This document shows positions 5,526-5,676 of a stretch of DNA of 5,676 nt, piece after piece. This stretch comes from Acidobacteriota bacterium. Its GTDB lineage: Bacteria; Acidobacteriota; Blastocatellia; Pyrinomonadales; Pyrinomonadaceae. Position numbers and translations under genes: made by a program. Positions within the stretch are counted from its first letter, which is position 1, and each line of letters begins with the position of its first letter. The notes beneath the pieces were generated by a model. That model saw nothing but the letters and a program-made list of their open reading frames with translations. It had not been told where the DNA came from and did no database searches. The stretch spans positions 1 to 5,676 of the forward strand of contig CAUJFK010000141.1 of assembly GCA_963169175.1 (NCBI GenBank), in the 5' to 3' direction.

Positions 5526-5676
5526 ATGTATAAGCAGATAGGTATTTTAACGGGCGGCGGGGACGCTCCGGGGCTGAATGCGGTCATTCGGGCAGCCGTA
5601 AGGACGGCGATCGGCGAGTTTGGGATGTCGGTCGTCGGCATTGAAGATAGTTTTGAGGGAATTCTGGGTGAAACTC
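5526..5676 (+). CDS. 6-phosphofructokinase, N-terminal part, cut by window edge
   Basis: Fifty codons are visible from the ATG at 5526 to the right edge. Residues 5-23 carry the phosphofructokinase N-terminal signature: GILTGGGDAPGLNAVIRA, the phosphate-binding loop for the ATP or pyrophosphate donor and the start of the first helix. VVGIEDSFEGIL (36-47) matches the next strand and loop, where the family has G..NG..GL-type sequence. The enzyme phosphorylates fructose 6-phosphate at C1, the committing step of glycolysis. The LTGGGD..GLNAVIR form is common in the group that contains both ATP- and PPi-dependent enzymes, and the residues that decide the donor lie beyond the window. There is no purine-rich ribosome binding site before the ATG. 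The upstream 20 bases are T-rich, so initiation may be weak, S1-dependent or leaderless. The terminator upstream implies its own promoter between about 5430 and 5525, which I cannot place with confidence. Confidence 0.93.
   Translation, partial: MYKQIGILTGGGDAPGLNAVIRAAVRTAIGEFGMSVVGIEDSFEGILGET

Overview
This looks like a chromosomal stretch from a free-living Gram-negative-type bacterium of moderate GC content. A TonB C-terminal-domain protein implies an outer membrane, and the mix of families (soluble ALG5-like glycosyltransferase, DUF433/DUF5615 pair, PdxJ, S41 protease, PFK) together with a CTTTGCG-type intergenic palindrome would fit Acidobacteriota (Blastocatellia-like). That placement is an inference from style and gene content, not from a marker gene.

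Layout. The left and centre of the window are read on the minus strand; the right side is read on the plus strand. From 3417 down to 1320 lies a compact minus-strand cluster: a GT2 polyprenyl-phosphate-sugar synthase-like glycosyltransferase, then 15 bp, then a DUF433 protein (predicted antitoxin), a DUF5615 PIN-like protein (predicted toxin nuclease) and pdxJ (pyridoxine 5'-phosphate synthase). The last three are chained by two ATGA stop/start overlaps, so they are probably co-transcribed and translationally coupled. Below pdxJ is a roughly 90-bp imperfect palindrome built of CTTTGCG heptamers. Next comes a small secreted protein of about 17-residue GK/NG repeats (start set at 1031, not at the more upstream ATG), and then the 5' part of a secreted or anchored TonB-domain protein that starts with GTG at 395 and runs off the left edge.

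From a 341-bp divergent intergenic region the plus strand carries a complete carboxyl-terminal processing protease (S41, with PDZ domain and Ser/Lys catalytic residues). It has a good ribosome binding site and ends in a convincing rho-independent terminator. Then comes the first 50 codons of a 6-phosphofructokinase, cut by the right edge.

Functionally the window mixes housekeeping metabolism (vitamin B6, glycolysis), envelope functions (glycolipid-linked sugar transfer, periplasmic proteolysis, TonB-type protein) and one predicted toxin-antitoxin pair. I see no transfer RNA, rRNA, CRISPR array, insertion sequence or phage gene. The most unusual points are the TA-like pair fused by overlaps to an essential-type biosynthetic gene, the CTTTGCG palindrome, and an altered conserved ELHTG motif in PdxJ. 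I do not see clear evidence of a wholly new system.
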